A stretch of 6,389 bases of DNA, taken from NCBI GenBank assembly GCA_037134755.1, contig JBAXLO010000245.1, positions 1 through 6,389 on the forward strand, read 5' to 3'. Of this stretch, positions 1 through 5,955 are shown one piece after another (position 1 is the stretch's first letter; each line of letters begins with the position of its first letter). The DNA comes from JBAXLO01 sp037134755 (GTDB lineage Bacteria; Bacteroidota; Bacteroidia; Bacteroidales; JACABE01). The notes beneath the pieces are model-generated. The model was not told where the DNA came from and did no database searches. It was given only the letters and a program-made list of their open reading frames with translations. Made by a program: the position numbers and the translations under genes.

Positions 1-205
1 TGTTTAGAGACGATCTGCTAAAAAATTATCGACCCTAAACTTGTTTAGAGACGATCTGCTGAAAAAATATCGACCCTAAACTTGTTTAGAGACGATCTGC
101 TAAAAAATTATCGACCCTAAACTTGTTTAGAGACGATATGCTAAAAAATTATCGACCCTAAACTTGTTTAGAGGCGATATACTAAAAAAATATAACCTCT
201 AAACA
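1..205. repeat. Tandem array of five 41-bp palindromic units
   Basis: Five head-to-tail 41-bp units lie at 1-41, 42-82, 83-123, 124-164 and 165-205. Units 1 and 3 are identical, units 2 and 4 differ slightly, and unit 5 is the most diverged. Each of the first units has a 13-nt left arm (GTTTAGAGACGAT), a 13-nt A-rich centre and a 13-nt right arm (ATCGACCCTAAAC). The arms pair at 11 of 13 positions, so each unit can fold into a hairpin. The junctions (CTAAAC-TT-GTTTAG) are also inverted repeats. The array touches the left edge and may continue outside the window. The unit length is not a multiple of three and no start codon or gene context suggests coding. The function is unknown. Calling it a repeat is certain; any role as a binding site or RNA structure would be inference. 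Confidence 0.95.
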
Positions 206-210
206 TTTTT
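165..210 (+). terminator. Last array unit: hairpin plus T-run, terminator-like
   Basis: The final repeat unit has a perfect 10-bp stem, TGTTTAGAGG (165-174) with CCTCTAAACA (196-205). The loop is 21 nt and A-rich, and TTTTT follows directly (206-210). Stem plus T-run is the form of an intrinsic terminator for rightward transcription, presumably from a gene left of the window. The long loop is unfavourable, and no rightward gene end is visible here, so this is tentative. Confidence 0.35.
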
Positions 211-311
211 AGACATTCCGTAAAAGTTTGCTGATAAATCAAAATTGTATTGTATCATGGCTTCTAACAAATATATTTTCTTTAGTTTGATATATTTTCT
301 GTTTTGGTAAG

Positions 312-352
312 ATAATTACGCAATAAGCCCAACTTAGCTTACGTGTAATTAT
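312..352 (-). terminator. Long hairpin downstream of the hydrolase gene
   Basis: The outer arms ATAATTAC (312-319) and GTAATTAT (345-352) pair perfectly. The stem continues through a G-T and a C-G pair, then a small internal loop, to inner arms TAAGC (324-328) and GCTTA (337-341) around an 8-nt loop. It lies 52 bp past the stop of the leftward hydrolase gene, so it could end or protect that transcript. No clear T-run follows on the minus strand, so it may be an mRNA 3' structure rather than a classical terminator. The rest of 206-404 is AT-rich and I see no gene in it. Confidence 0.35.
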
Positions 353-404
353 ATACTTTGGAAAAAAGTATTTGGTTCAATTAATTGATTAGAATAATAG
401 CATA

Positions 405-1247
405 TTAAGTATCATTTAATTTAGCATCTATCCAATCGATTATAGTATTTAATACGTCTTGCTTATCAGGTTCATTGTGTAGTTCATGATAAGCATTATC
501 CCAAAGAATAAGTTTGCATTTATCATCTAATTTTGAAGCAAATTCAGTACTACCCGAAGTGTATGCGAGAGTATCGGCCTTGCCATGCATTAATAAAAGT
601 GGATATTTAAACTCATCAGCATGTTGAAGTGTCCATTTGGTTACACCTAACATTATCTTACCAAAGCCTAACGAAACTTTAAAATGATATAGAGGATCAG
701 TAAATAAAGAGTCAATTACTTTTTGATCTCTTGACATTGCTTTTACAGGTAAACCATTTGAGATAGTGACTCCCGGGATAATTGAGCCAAGTACTTTAGC
801 TGCTATCACTTTCAAAGGTTGTTTTTCTAAAGATGACTGCAAGCCCGGACTAGTTACAATAATTGCTTTTACATCCGGTTTATGCTTTAAACAATAATGC
901 AAAACTAAAACTCCTCCCATGCTATGCCCATAAAGCACTTTGGGTAAATGAGGGTATAATTCATTTGATTTTTCAAGCAAAAGATCAATATCCTTCATTA
1001 CTATTTCAATGGATTGGAAATGTCCTCTTTTACCATCCGATCTGCCATGCCCTCTTATATCTGCACCCAAAAGAATATATCCTGCATTGCAAAATGCTTC
1101 TGCAACATGCGTATATCTAGAAGTATGTTCACCTAATCCATGTATCAGACAAATCACAGCTTTTGGTGTTTTATCAACAGGTATCCAGGCTTGTGCAAAT
1201 ATTTGCAAACCATCAGATGCACTCCAGTTCAATTCAAAATGTTTCAT
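405..1247 (-). CDS. Alpha/beta hydrolase, monoacylglycerol lipase-like
   Basis: This 280-residue protein belongs to the alpha/beta hydrolase superfamily (Hydrolase_4 / serine aminopeptidase S33 group). Its closest functional relatives are monoacylglycerol lipases and lysophospholipases, which hydrolyse an ester bond of lipid or small acyl substrates. Visible marks are the oxyanion-region motif HGLGEHTSRY (residues 36-45), ADIRGHGRSDG (62-72), the nucleophile elbow GHSMGG with Ser109, Asp225 in HGKADT, and His254 in YHELHNEP. Together these give a complete Ser-Asp-His triad. Length is normal for the family and there is no signal peptide or membrane segment, so it is probably cytoplasmic. It starts at ATG (1245-1247). 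It is divergent from the sugar transporter and stands alone on its strand. I found no good Bacteroidota promoter upstream; the nearest -7-like match, TATCTTTT (minus strand of 1301-1308), lacks a -33 partner. The fold and triad are secure; the substrate is inference. Confidence 0.93.
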   Translation of the reverse strand: MKHFELNWSASDGLQIFAQAWIPVDKTPKAVICLIHGLGEHTSRYTHVAEAFCNAGYILLGADIRGHGRSDGKRGHFQSIEIVMKDIDLLLEKSNELYPHLPKVLYGHSMGGVLVLHYCLKHKPDVKAIIVTSPGLQSSLEKQPLKVIAAKVLGSIIPGVTISNGLPVKAMSRDQKVIDSLFTDPLYHFKVSLGFGKIMLGVTKWTLQHADEFKYPLLLMHGKADTLAYTSGSTEFASKLDDKCKLILWDNAYHELHNEPDKQDVLNTIIDWIDAKLNDT

Positions 1248-1510
1248 TAAAAGAATTTAATTTTATTATTAACAATAGGAAATAAAAAAAGTCACTAAAT
1301 AAAAGATAATTTAATTTTGCAATACTGCCTGTAGAAAGGAAATTATATACATCACATTGTATTAATTTATAGATTACAACTTAATATAATTAGATTTTAA
1401 TAAAGGATATTACTTTGTCTTCTTTACATTTATATTTAAACCCAGTTTTTGGTTATAAATATAAAAACAAAATAATTTATAATTCATAATTCATAATTGT
1501 TTTTAATTAT

Positions 1511-1518
1511 TACATTTG
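1511..1518 (+). promoter_or_regulatory. Possible -7 element for the sugar transporter
   Basis: TACATTTG matches the Bacteroidota -7 consensus TAnnTTTG, 39 bp before the transporter ATG. No TTTG sits at the expected distance upstream, so the match is partial. The surrounding divergent gap (1248-1557) is very AT-rich and holds a short direct repeat (AATTCAT twice, 1481-1494). I see no RNA gene or small coding region in it. Confidence 0.3.
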
Positions 1519-1557
1519 TACTGTTTTTTACTGATATACTAATTAATATTCAAAACA

Positions 1558-1887
1558 ATGATTTCAGGAGTAATAGAACAAAAAGAATCGATAAATAAAT
1601 TTTATCTGGCTACCTTAAGTTTCATAGCAGCAATAGGCGGATTCCTTTTCGGATTCGATACCGCAGTTATTTCAGGGACTTTACATTTTGTACAAGCACA
1701 GTTTGCAATGTCGCCTACAATGGAAGGCTGGTTTGTGAGCTCAGCACTATTGGGAGCGATAATAGGAGTGGCATTTGCAGGTAAATTAAGCGATTCGGCA
1801 GGTAGGAAAAATGTATTATTGCTATCAGCACTCTTATTTTTAATCTCCGGAATAGGTTGTGGATTTGCCCCGATCAATCATGGTTAA
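1558..1887 (+). CDS. N-terminal fragment of the sugar transporter
   Basis: These 109 residues begin at ATG 1558 and cover roughly the first three membrane helices. GGFLFGFDTAVISG (27-40) is the helix-1 signature of sugar porters, with Asp34 at the position that serves proton coupling in XylE-type symporters. GKLSDSAGRKN (75-85) is the loop 2-3 motif with the conserved Asp and GRK. The last genuine residues are GFA (102-104); the following PINHG-stop is out-of-frame reading past the break. Alone this piece could not transport. Confidence 0.8.
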   Translation: MISGVIEQKESINKFYLATLSFIAAIGGFLFGFDTAVISGTLHFVQAQFAMSPTMEGWFVSSALLGAIIGVAFAGKLSDSAGRKNVLLLSALLFLISGIGCGFAPINHG

Positions 1888-2957
1888 TAACCTATAGATT
1901 TATAGGTGGAATGGGAGTTGGAGTAGCATCTATTATCTCACCTTTATATATCTCTGAATTTGCTCCGGCAAAATACAGAGGCAGCCTAGTATCAGTATAT
2001 CAACTTGCAATTACTATCGGAATATTAATAGCATACTTCTCTAATGCCATGTTATTAAAACTATCAACTTCGCAAGTATTCGAAAATAGTTTATTACATT
2101 GGATCATTAATGCAGAAGTATGGCGTGTAATGTTTGTAATGTATGCATTTCCTGCAATAATCTTTTTCCTATTATTATTAATAGTCCCCGAATCTCCACG
2201 TTGGTTGGCAATGAAAGGAAAGAATGATAAAGCATTTCTATATTTATCAAAACTTAACGGCCCCATCTCTGCAAAACGTGAATTAGACGAGATTAAAGAG
2301 GCTGCAAAAGAAGAAACAGGCTCCTTGAGAATGCTATTGGAACCACGATACAGAGTGCCATTAATAATAGGATTATCATTACCAATATTATCACAATTCT
2401 CAGGTATCAACGCGATTATATATTATGGACCAAAGATATTAGAACAGGCAGGATTTCAACTAAGCGGTGCATTAGGCGGACAGGTTACTATTGGTTTGAT
2501 AAATGTTTTCTTTACCATCATAGCTGTCTTTATGATAGACAAATGGGGACGCAAACCATTATTAATAGCAGGTATAAGCGGCGCCATAGTTTCACTGACT
2601 GTTTGCGGAATCTTATTTGCAAAAGGCATAACCGACGGTCCTTGGATACTAATATCTATATTAGCTTATATCTCCTGTTTTGCATTCTCTTTCGGTCCTA
2701 TTTGTTGGGTAATAATTGGCGAGATATATCCTAACAGCATTCGCGGCAGAGCTATGTCAGTAGCAACATTAACACTATGGATAGGAGTATTTATTGTTGG
2801 ATGGTTAACACCAATAATGTTAAATGGAATAGGTGCAGCATTTACCTTTTGGATATTTGCATTGCTATGCATCCCTGCACTATTCATCACACTAAAAATT
2901 ATTCCTGAAACTAAAGGGAAATCATTAGAGGAGATAGAACGTCACTGGAATAAATAA
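1857..2957 (+). CDS. C-terminal fragment of the sugar transporter
   Basis: This is the remaining frame, about 362 genuine residues from the CCCC run onward. 1857 is only the first possible TTG in this frame; the first ATG is at 1911, inside a helix (GGMGVGV), so neither is likely a true start. Numbered from 1857, it holds RFIGGMGVGVAS with SEFAPAKYRG (14-42), PESPRWL at the end of helix 6 (111-117), SQFSGINAIIYYGP in helix 7 (179-192) and DKWGRKP (228-234). GPICWVIIGEIYP (280-292) follows, and the C-terminal signature PETKGKSLEEIE comes after residue 349. These marks identify the second part of the first six-helix bundle, the central loop and the whole second bundle. In helix 7 the first glutamine of the usual QQ pair is Ser, while the second is kept. 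Confidence 0.8.
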   Translation: MWICPDQSWLITYRFIGGMGVGVASIISPLYISEFAPAKYRGSLVSVYQLAITIGILIAYFSNAMLLKLSTSQVFENSLLHWIINAEVWRVMFVMYAFPAIIFFLLLLIVPESPRWLAMKGKNDKAFLYLSKLNGPISAKRELDEIKEAAKEETGSLRMLLEPRYRVPLIIGLSLPILSQFSGINAIIYYGPKILEQAGFQLSGALGGQVTIGLINVFFTIIAVFMIDKWGRKPLLIAGISGAIVSLTVCGILFAKGITDGPWILISILAYISCFAFSFGPICWVIIGEIYPNSIRGRAMSVATLTLWIGVFIVGWLTPIMLNGIGAAFTFWIFALLCIPALFITLKIIPETKGKSLEEIERHWNK

Positions 2958-2969
2958 TTTAAAGAACGT

Positions 2970-3002
2970 TTTTGATTAGATGATTTGTTTATCTGATTAA
3001 AA
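2970..3002. terminator. Inverted repeat between convergent genes
   Basis: TTTTGATTAGAT (2970-2981) pairs with ATCTGATTAAAA (2991-3002) over 12 bp, with two G-T wobbles and a 9-nt loop. It sits in the 52-bp gap where the transporter and the small T9SS gene meet, the usual place for a shared terminator. The T-run lies in the 5' arm for rightward transcription, so it is not a textbook intrinsic terminator. Confidence 0.3.
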
Positions 3003-3020
3003 TAAAACCTTATTGTTTTA
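2999..3020 (-). terminator. Weak terminator overlapping the T9SS gene stop
   Basis: On the minus strand TAAAAC (3020-3015) pairs with GTTTTA (3008-3003) around a 6-nt loop that contains the stop codon, followed by TTTT (3002-2999). This is the order of stem and T-run expected at the end of the leftward transcript. The stem is short and almost all A-T, so confidence is low. It overlaps the inverted repeat at 2970-3002 and the two folds would compete. Confidence 0.3.
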
Positions 3021-3399
3021 CTTTGATAATCATTCCGGCAAAAATTAAATTGCCGTCCTGGTAAGCTGTTAAATAGAGATTCCCTTCTCTTATACCATCA
3101 AGTAAAACTTTAAATTGGTTCTTACCAGTAGGTGTATTTGGGTGAATATAAGTGCGAAGTCTCTCGCCCAGACTCCCAAGTATCTCAATTTTAATAGTAG
3201 CAATGTTCTCTTGTATTACATCAATGTTCAATTCATTGTTAACAGGGTTGGGATAAGCTTTCACCATCCTGTTACCAATTGTATCGTTAGGCAAAACTCT
3301 TTTATGCTTATCAGTTGCAAACTGATTTGCCTCCTTCTGCTGAGCAGATGCACCTAATGAGACGAATAGTAAGATTATTATGACTAAATTTCTAAACAT
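3010..3399 (-). CDS. Small secreted protein made mostly of a T9SS sorting domain
   Basis: The protein has 129 residues. Residues 1-19 are a signal peptide: MFRN, a hydrophobic stretch, then ASA before Gln20, a typical signal peptidase I site with no lipobox Cys. Residues 20-45 are a short charged linker. From about 46 to the end is a T9SS type A sorting domain (Por secretion tail). It has the hallmark YPNPVNNELNI (49-59), a central GSLGER, a late EGNLYLTAYQDGN segment and a basic KVKQ terminus. In known T9SS cargo this domain of about 80 residues directs passage through the outer membrane and is then cleaved, often with attachment of the cargo to the surface. Here there is almost no cargo left to deliver. 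It follows miaA by 56 bp but has its own promoter-like sequence. The domain call is firm. The biological role is unknown. Confidence 0.85.
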   Translation of the reverse strand: MFRNLVIIILLFVSLGASAQQKEANQFATDKHKRVLPNDTIGNRMVKAYPNPVNNELNIDVIQENIATIKIEILGSLGERLRTYIHPNTPTGKNQFKVLLDGIREGNLYLTAYQDGNLIFAGMIIKVKQ

Positions 3400-3420
3400 T
3401 TACAATTAATATTGAGTTTA

Positions 3421-3451
3421 CAAAGATAATACAGAAAAAGCAAAAAACAAA
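3421..3451 (-). promoter_or_regulatory. Bacteroidota promoter of the small T9SS gene
   Basis: On the minus strand TTTG (3451-3448) is followed after 19 bp by TATCTTTG (3428-3421), an exact TAnnTTTG. Spacing and both elements fit the Bacteroidota housekeeping sigma consensus. The -7 element ends 21 bp before the ATG at 3399, giving an expected leader of about 15 nt. It almost fills the miaA-to-T9SS gap, which suggests the small gene can be transcribed independently of cca-miaA. Confidence 0.7.
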
Positions 3452-3455
3452 GCTT

Positions 3456-4364
3456 TTAAAAATTTAGAACGTCATAAATATTCTTAATATTGTTGATGTC
3501 GATCCAAATAATATTCTTGTCTTTATTAAACCATGTAAGCTGGCGTTTAGCGTAGCGGCGGGTGTTTATTTTAATCTTATCAATAGCTTCTTCAAGAGTT
3601 AGCGTTTTATCAAAGTAATTGAACAATTCTTTATAACCAACAGTATTTAAGGCATTATAATTTCTAAAAGAAAGTAAAGAAAAGGCTTCATCAATCAATC
3701 CGTCTTTAATCATTTTATCGGTGCGCTGGTTAATGCGCCAATACATTACTTCTCTATCAGTAAATAAACCTATTTTAATAATGTTAAAGTCGCGAGGCTT
3801 GGGATTGCTTAACCTTAATGATGTATATGTTTTGCCTGTGGTAATACATACTTCAATTGCTCTCATCAAACGCTTTGGATTATCTCTATCTACTTGATTA
3901 TAATATTCAGGATCCAAGAGTTTAAGTTTAGATTGGAGTGCTGTTATACCATTTTCATAAAATAAAGTCTTAATTGACTCTCTTAATTCAGGATCAGGGT
4001 CGGGGAGCTCATCAATGCCTTTGCAAACAGCATCAAGATACAGGCCCGAACCACCAACTAAGACTGCTGTGGTTTGAGTTGTGAAGATAGTTTCCAAAGT
4101 TTGGAGCGCATCTTGTTCATATTTTGAAACATTATATTCATCAGTAATAGATAAATTACCAATAAAGTGATGCTTTACAGCAGATAATTCCTTACGATTA
4201 GGGAATGCCGCTCCTATTTTAAGCTCTTTGTAAAATTGACGTGAATCGGCTGAGACAATTTCAGTATTGAAATGCATTGCTACATCAATTGCTAAGGCAG
4301 TTTTGCCAATGCCGGTGGGTCCGGCAATAACTATTAGCGTATTTTTATGGGTGAGATTTATCAT
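3456..4364 (-). CDS. miaA: tRNA dimethylallyltransferase
   Basis: MiaA transfers a dimethylallyl group from DMAPP to N6 of A37 in tRNAs that read codons starting with U. This is the first step of i6A/ms2i6A formation and steadies codon-anticodon pairing; the enzyme is cytoplasmic. The 302-residue length is normal. The Walker A-type loop GPTGIGKT is at 15-22. SADSRQFYKEL (38-48) holds the catalytic-region Asp40 and the Ser-Arg-Gln that contacts tRNA. GGSGLYLDA is at 104-112, and DRDNPKRLMRAIEV (159-172) holds the Arg-rich active-site helix. The C-terminal part has VGYKEL and RRYAKRQLTWF. The usual IGTA motif after the DSRQ segment reads IGAA here. It starts at ATG (4362-4364), 21 bp after the cca stop and without a Shine-Dalgarno, so co-transcription with cca is likely. 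Confidence 0.96.
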   Translation of the reverse strand: MINLTHKNTLIVIAGPTGIGKTALAIDVAMHFNTEIVSADSRQFYKELKIGAAFPNRKELSAVKHHFIGNLSITDEYNVSKYEQDALQTLETIFTTQTTAVLVGGSGLYLDAVCKGIDELPDPDPELRESIKTLFYENGITALQSKLKLLDPEYYNQVDRDNPKRLMRAIEVCITTGKTYTSLRLSNPKPRDFNIIKIGLFTDREVMYWRINQRTDKMIKDGLIDEAFSLLSFRNYNALNTVGYKELFNYFDKTLTLEEAIDKIKINTRRYAKRQLTWFNKDKNIIWIDINNIKNIYDVLNF

Positions 4365-4385
4365 TTTACAATAAAGGGAGTTAGT

Positions 4386-5810
4386 TTAAGTCTTTACAAC
4401 TTTTAAACCAAGCTTGTTGCCAAGCTCAAGCATGAAGTTCCAGGCTTGCTCATGCTCATTATTTATAACTCCATCAAGAATAGCTTCTTTTATATTGTTT
4501 TTGATGATACCAATCTCTTTGCACGGCTTTAAACCAAAAGCTTCCATTATATCTTCACCGGAAATTGGAGGCTGAAAGTTACGTATGCGGTCTTTTTCTT
4601 CAATCTCCTTAAGTTTCTGACGAACTAATTTAAAATTAGTAGTGTATTTCCTTACTTTCTCAGGATTCTTGGAGGTAATATCCGACTCGCAGAGCAACAT
4701 AAGATCATCTATGTCGTCGCCGGCCTCAAAGAGGAGTCTTCTAACAGCAGAGTCGGAGACTATTTCATCAACTAAGGCGATAGGTCTCAGGTGTAGGAGT
4801 ACTAATTTCTCAACATACTTCATCTTTTCATTCTGCGGAAGCTTTAATTTCTTAAAGATTTCGGGAACCATCCTTGCACCAACGAATTCGTGAGAATGGA
4901 AAGTCCAACCAGTACCTTTTAAGAACTTCTTTGTATTAGGTTTGGCAATATCATGGAGGATGGCGGCCCATCTTAACCATAAATTATCAGTATTAAGAGA
5001 TAAGTTGTCGAGGACTTCAAGAGTGTGGAGGTAGTTATCTTTGTGGCCTTTACCATCAACATATTCTGCTCCCTTTAATTCGATGAACTCGGGGAAAATT
5101 ATCTTAAGTAAGCCTGTTTGATTAAGAAGTTTGAAGCCAATAGATGGCTTGTTGGACATTATTATCTTGTTAATCTCTTCTATTATACGCTCGCCGGAAA
5201 CAATATTAATACGGTCGGCGTTTTTGATAATAGATTCTATAGTTGTATTTTGAATAAAGAAGCCTAACTGACTCGAAAATCTTATGGCTCTTAACATGCG
5301 CAAAGGATCGTCAGAGAAGGTGATATCAGGATCGAGAGGGGTGCGGATTATTTGCTTATTAATGTCAGTTAATCCATCAAAAGGATCGATTAACTTTCCA
5401 TAGTTCTCTTCATTTAAACTAATTGCAAGCGCATTTATAGTAAAGTCCCTTCTATTTTGATCATCTTCCAGAGTTCCATCTTCAACAATTGGCTTTCTTG
5501 AGTCCGTTCTGTAGGATTCTTTACGAGCGCCCACGAATTCAATCTGCCAATATTTGTCTTCATGTTTATAGGTGAACATTGCGGTGCCAAAGTTCTTGAA
5601 TACTTTAACCTTAACATCTTTACCCATCATCTTTGCAACCCTTTTAGCAAGATCGATTCCGCTTCCTATCACCATTATATCAATATCAACGGAAGGGCGG
5701 TCCATTATTATATCACGGACGTAACCTCCGATAACATAGCACTTGAGCTGCATATCAGCTGCTGCATCAGATACAAATTTAAAAACCGGGTGATTTAAGT
5801 GTTCTTTCAA
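4386..5810 (-). CDS. cca: CCA tRNA nucleotidyltransferase with HD domain
   Basis: This class II nucleotidyltransferase has 474 residues and builds or repairs the 3' CCA of tRNA from CTP and ATP without a nucleic acid template. The head domain has GGYVRD (28-33) and the metal-binding pair Asp42/Asp44 in VDIDIMV. RRDFTINAL (120-128) and DPFDGLTD (142-149) follow, as does the nucleotide-selecting motif DDPLRMLRAIRF (167-178), in which the usual Glu of EDxxR is Asp. A C-terminal HD domain carries HTLEV (262-266) and LHD (285-287), then HSHEF. In relatives such HD domains are phosphohydrolases, but activity here is not shown. The start is TTG (5810-5808): an in-frame TAA directly precedes it and the next in-frame ATG is Met20, inside the conserved N-terminal region. 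It is the first gene of the cca-miaA unit. Whether it adds all of CCA or only part cannot be told. Confidence 0.93.
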   Translation of the reverse strand: MKEHLNHPVFKFVSDAAADMQLKCYVIGGYVRDIIMDRPSVDIDIMVIGSGIDLAKRVAKMMGKDVKVKVFKNFGTAMFTYKHEDKYWQIEFVGARKESYRTDSRKPIVEDGTLEDDQNRRDFTINALAISLNEENYGKLIDPFDGLTDINKQIIRTPLDPDITFSDDPLRMLRAIRFSSQLGFFIQNTTIESIIKNADRINIVSGERIIEEINKIIMSNKPSIGFKLLNQTGLLKIIFPEFIELKGAEYVDGKGHKDNYLHTLEVLDNLSLNTDNLWLRWAAILHDIAKPNTKKFLKGTGWTFHSHEFVGARMVPEIFKKLKLPQNEKMKYVEKLVLLHLRPIALVDEIVSDSAVRRLLFEAGDDIDDLMLLCESDITSKNPEKVRKYTTNFKLVRQKLKEIEEKDRIRNFQPPISGEDIMEAFGLKPCKEIGIIKNNIKEAILDGVINNEHEQAWNFMLELGNKLGLKVVKT

Positions 5811-5830
5811 TTATAATATATTATGGTTTG

Positions 5831-5862
5831 CAAAATTACAATAAATGTAGCTAGTGAGCAAA
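5831..5862 (-). promoter_or_regulatory. Bacteroidota promoter of cca-miaA
   Basis: On the minus strand TTTG (5862-5859) is followed after 20 bp by TAATTTTG (5838-5831), an exact TAnnTTTG -7 element. It ends 20 bp before the TTG start of cca. Expected transcription start is near 5824, leaving a very short leader. No operator-like palindrome overlaps it, so it looks constitutive. Confidence 0.7.
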
Positions 5863-5955
5863 GTTATTTAAATGAGATATGTCTTGTTTGTTAATAATTA
5901 ATATAGTTAGGAGGGTATTTTAATTTGAATGGAAGCTGGAATTTGCTTGCTTATT

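Larger units (their letters stand above)
1558..2957 (+). pseudogene. Sugar-porter MFS transporter, split by one frameshift
   Basis: Joined across one frameshift, this locus encodes about 466 residues, a normal length for the sugar porter family of the major facilitator superfamily. XylE and GLUT proteins belong to it. Members are 12-helix inner-membrane proteins, in bacteria usually sugar:proton symporters. All family signatures are present in order, spread over the two frames. The first frame stops at TAA (1885-1887). The second is open from 1806 to the stop at 2955-2957. Homology continuity places the break at CCCC (1868-1871), where the protein should read GFAP-DQSW. The result is consistent with loss of one base, or with a one-base sequencing or assembly error. 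Nothing else in the gene is decayed, so either the mutation is recent or the gene is really intact. The substrate sugar cannot be read from the sequence. The gene is convergent with the small T9SS protein gene, 52 bp away. Confidence 0.8.

Noticed and set aside
1..205. CRISPR array
   Set aside because: The segments between palindromes are 13 nt and essentially identical, not unique spacers, and no cas gene is present.
863..1260. Plus-strand frames opposite the hydrolase gene
   Set aside because: They are antisense shadows of a gene with a full catalytic triad, and their products have no recognisable features.
1301..1308. Promoter for the hydrolase
   Set aside because: TATCTTTT on the minus strand is one base off the -7 consensus and no TTTG lies at a suitable distance.
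1857..1887. Programmed -1 ribosomal frameshift in the transporter
   Set aside because: No canonical slippery heptamer in frame and no evident downstream stimulatory structure. Sugar porters are not known for this.
1602..2890. Minus-strand frames inside the transporter locus
   Set aside because: They are antisense shadows of a frame with unmistakable sugar-porter motifs.
5435..5798. Short frames overlapping the start of cca on both strands
   Set aside because: They lie wholly within the conserved nucleotidyltransferase head domain in other frames and show no family signature.
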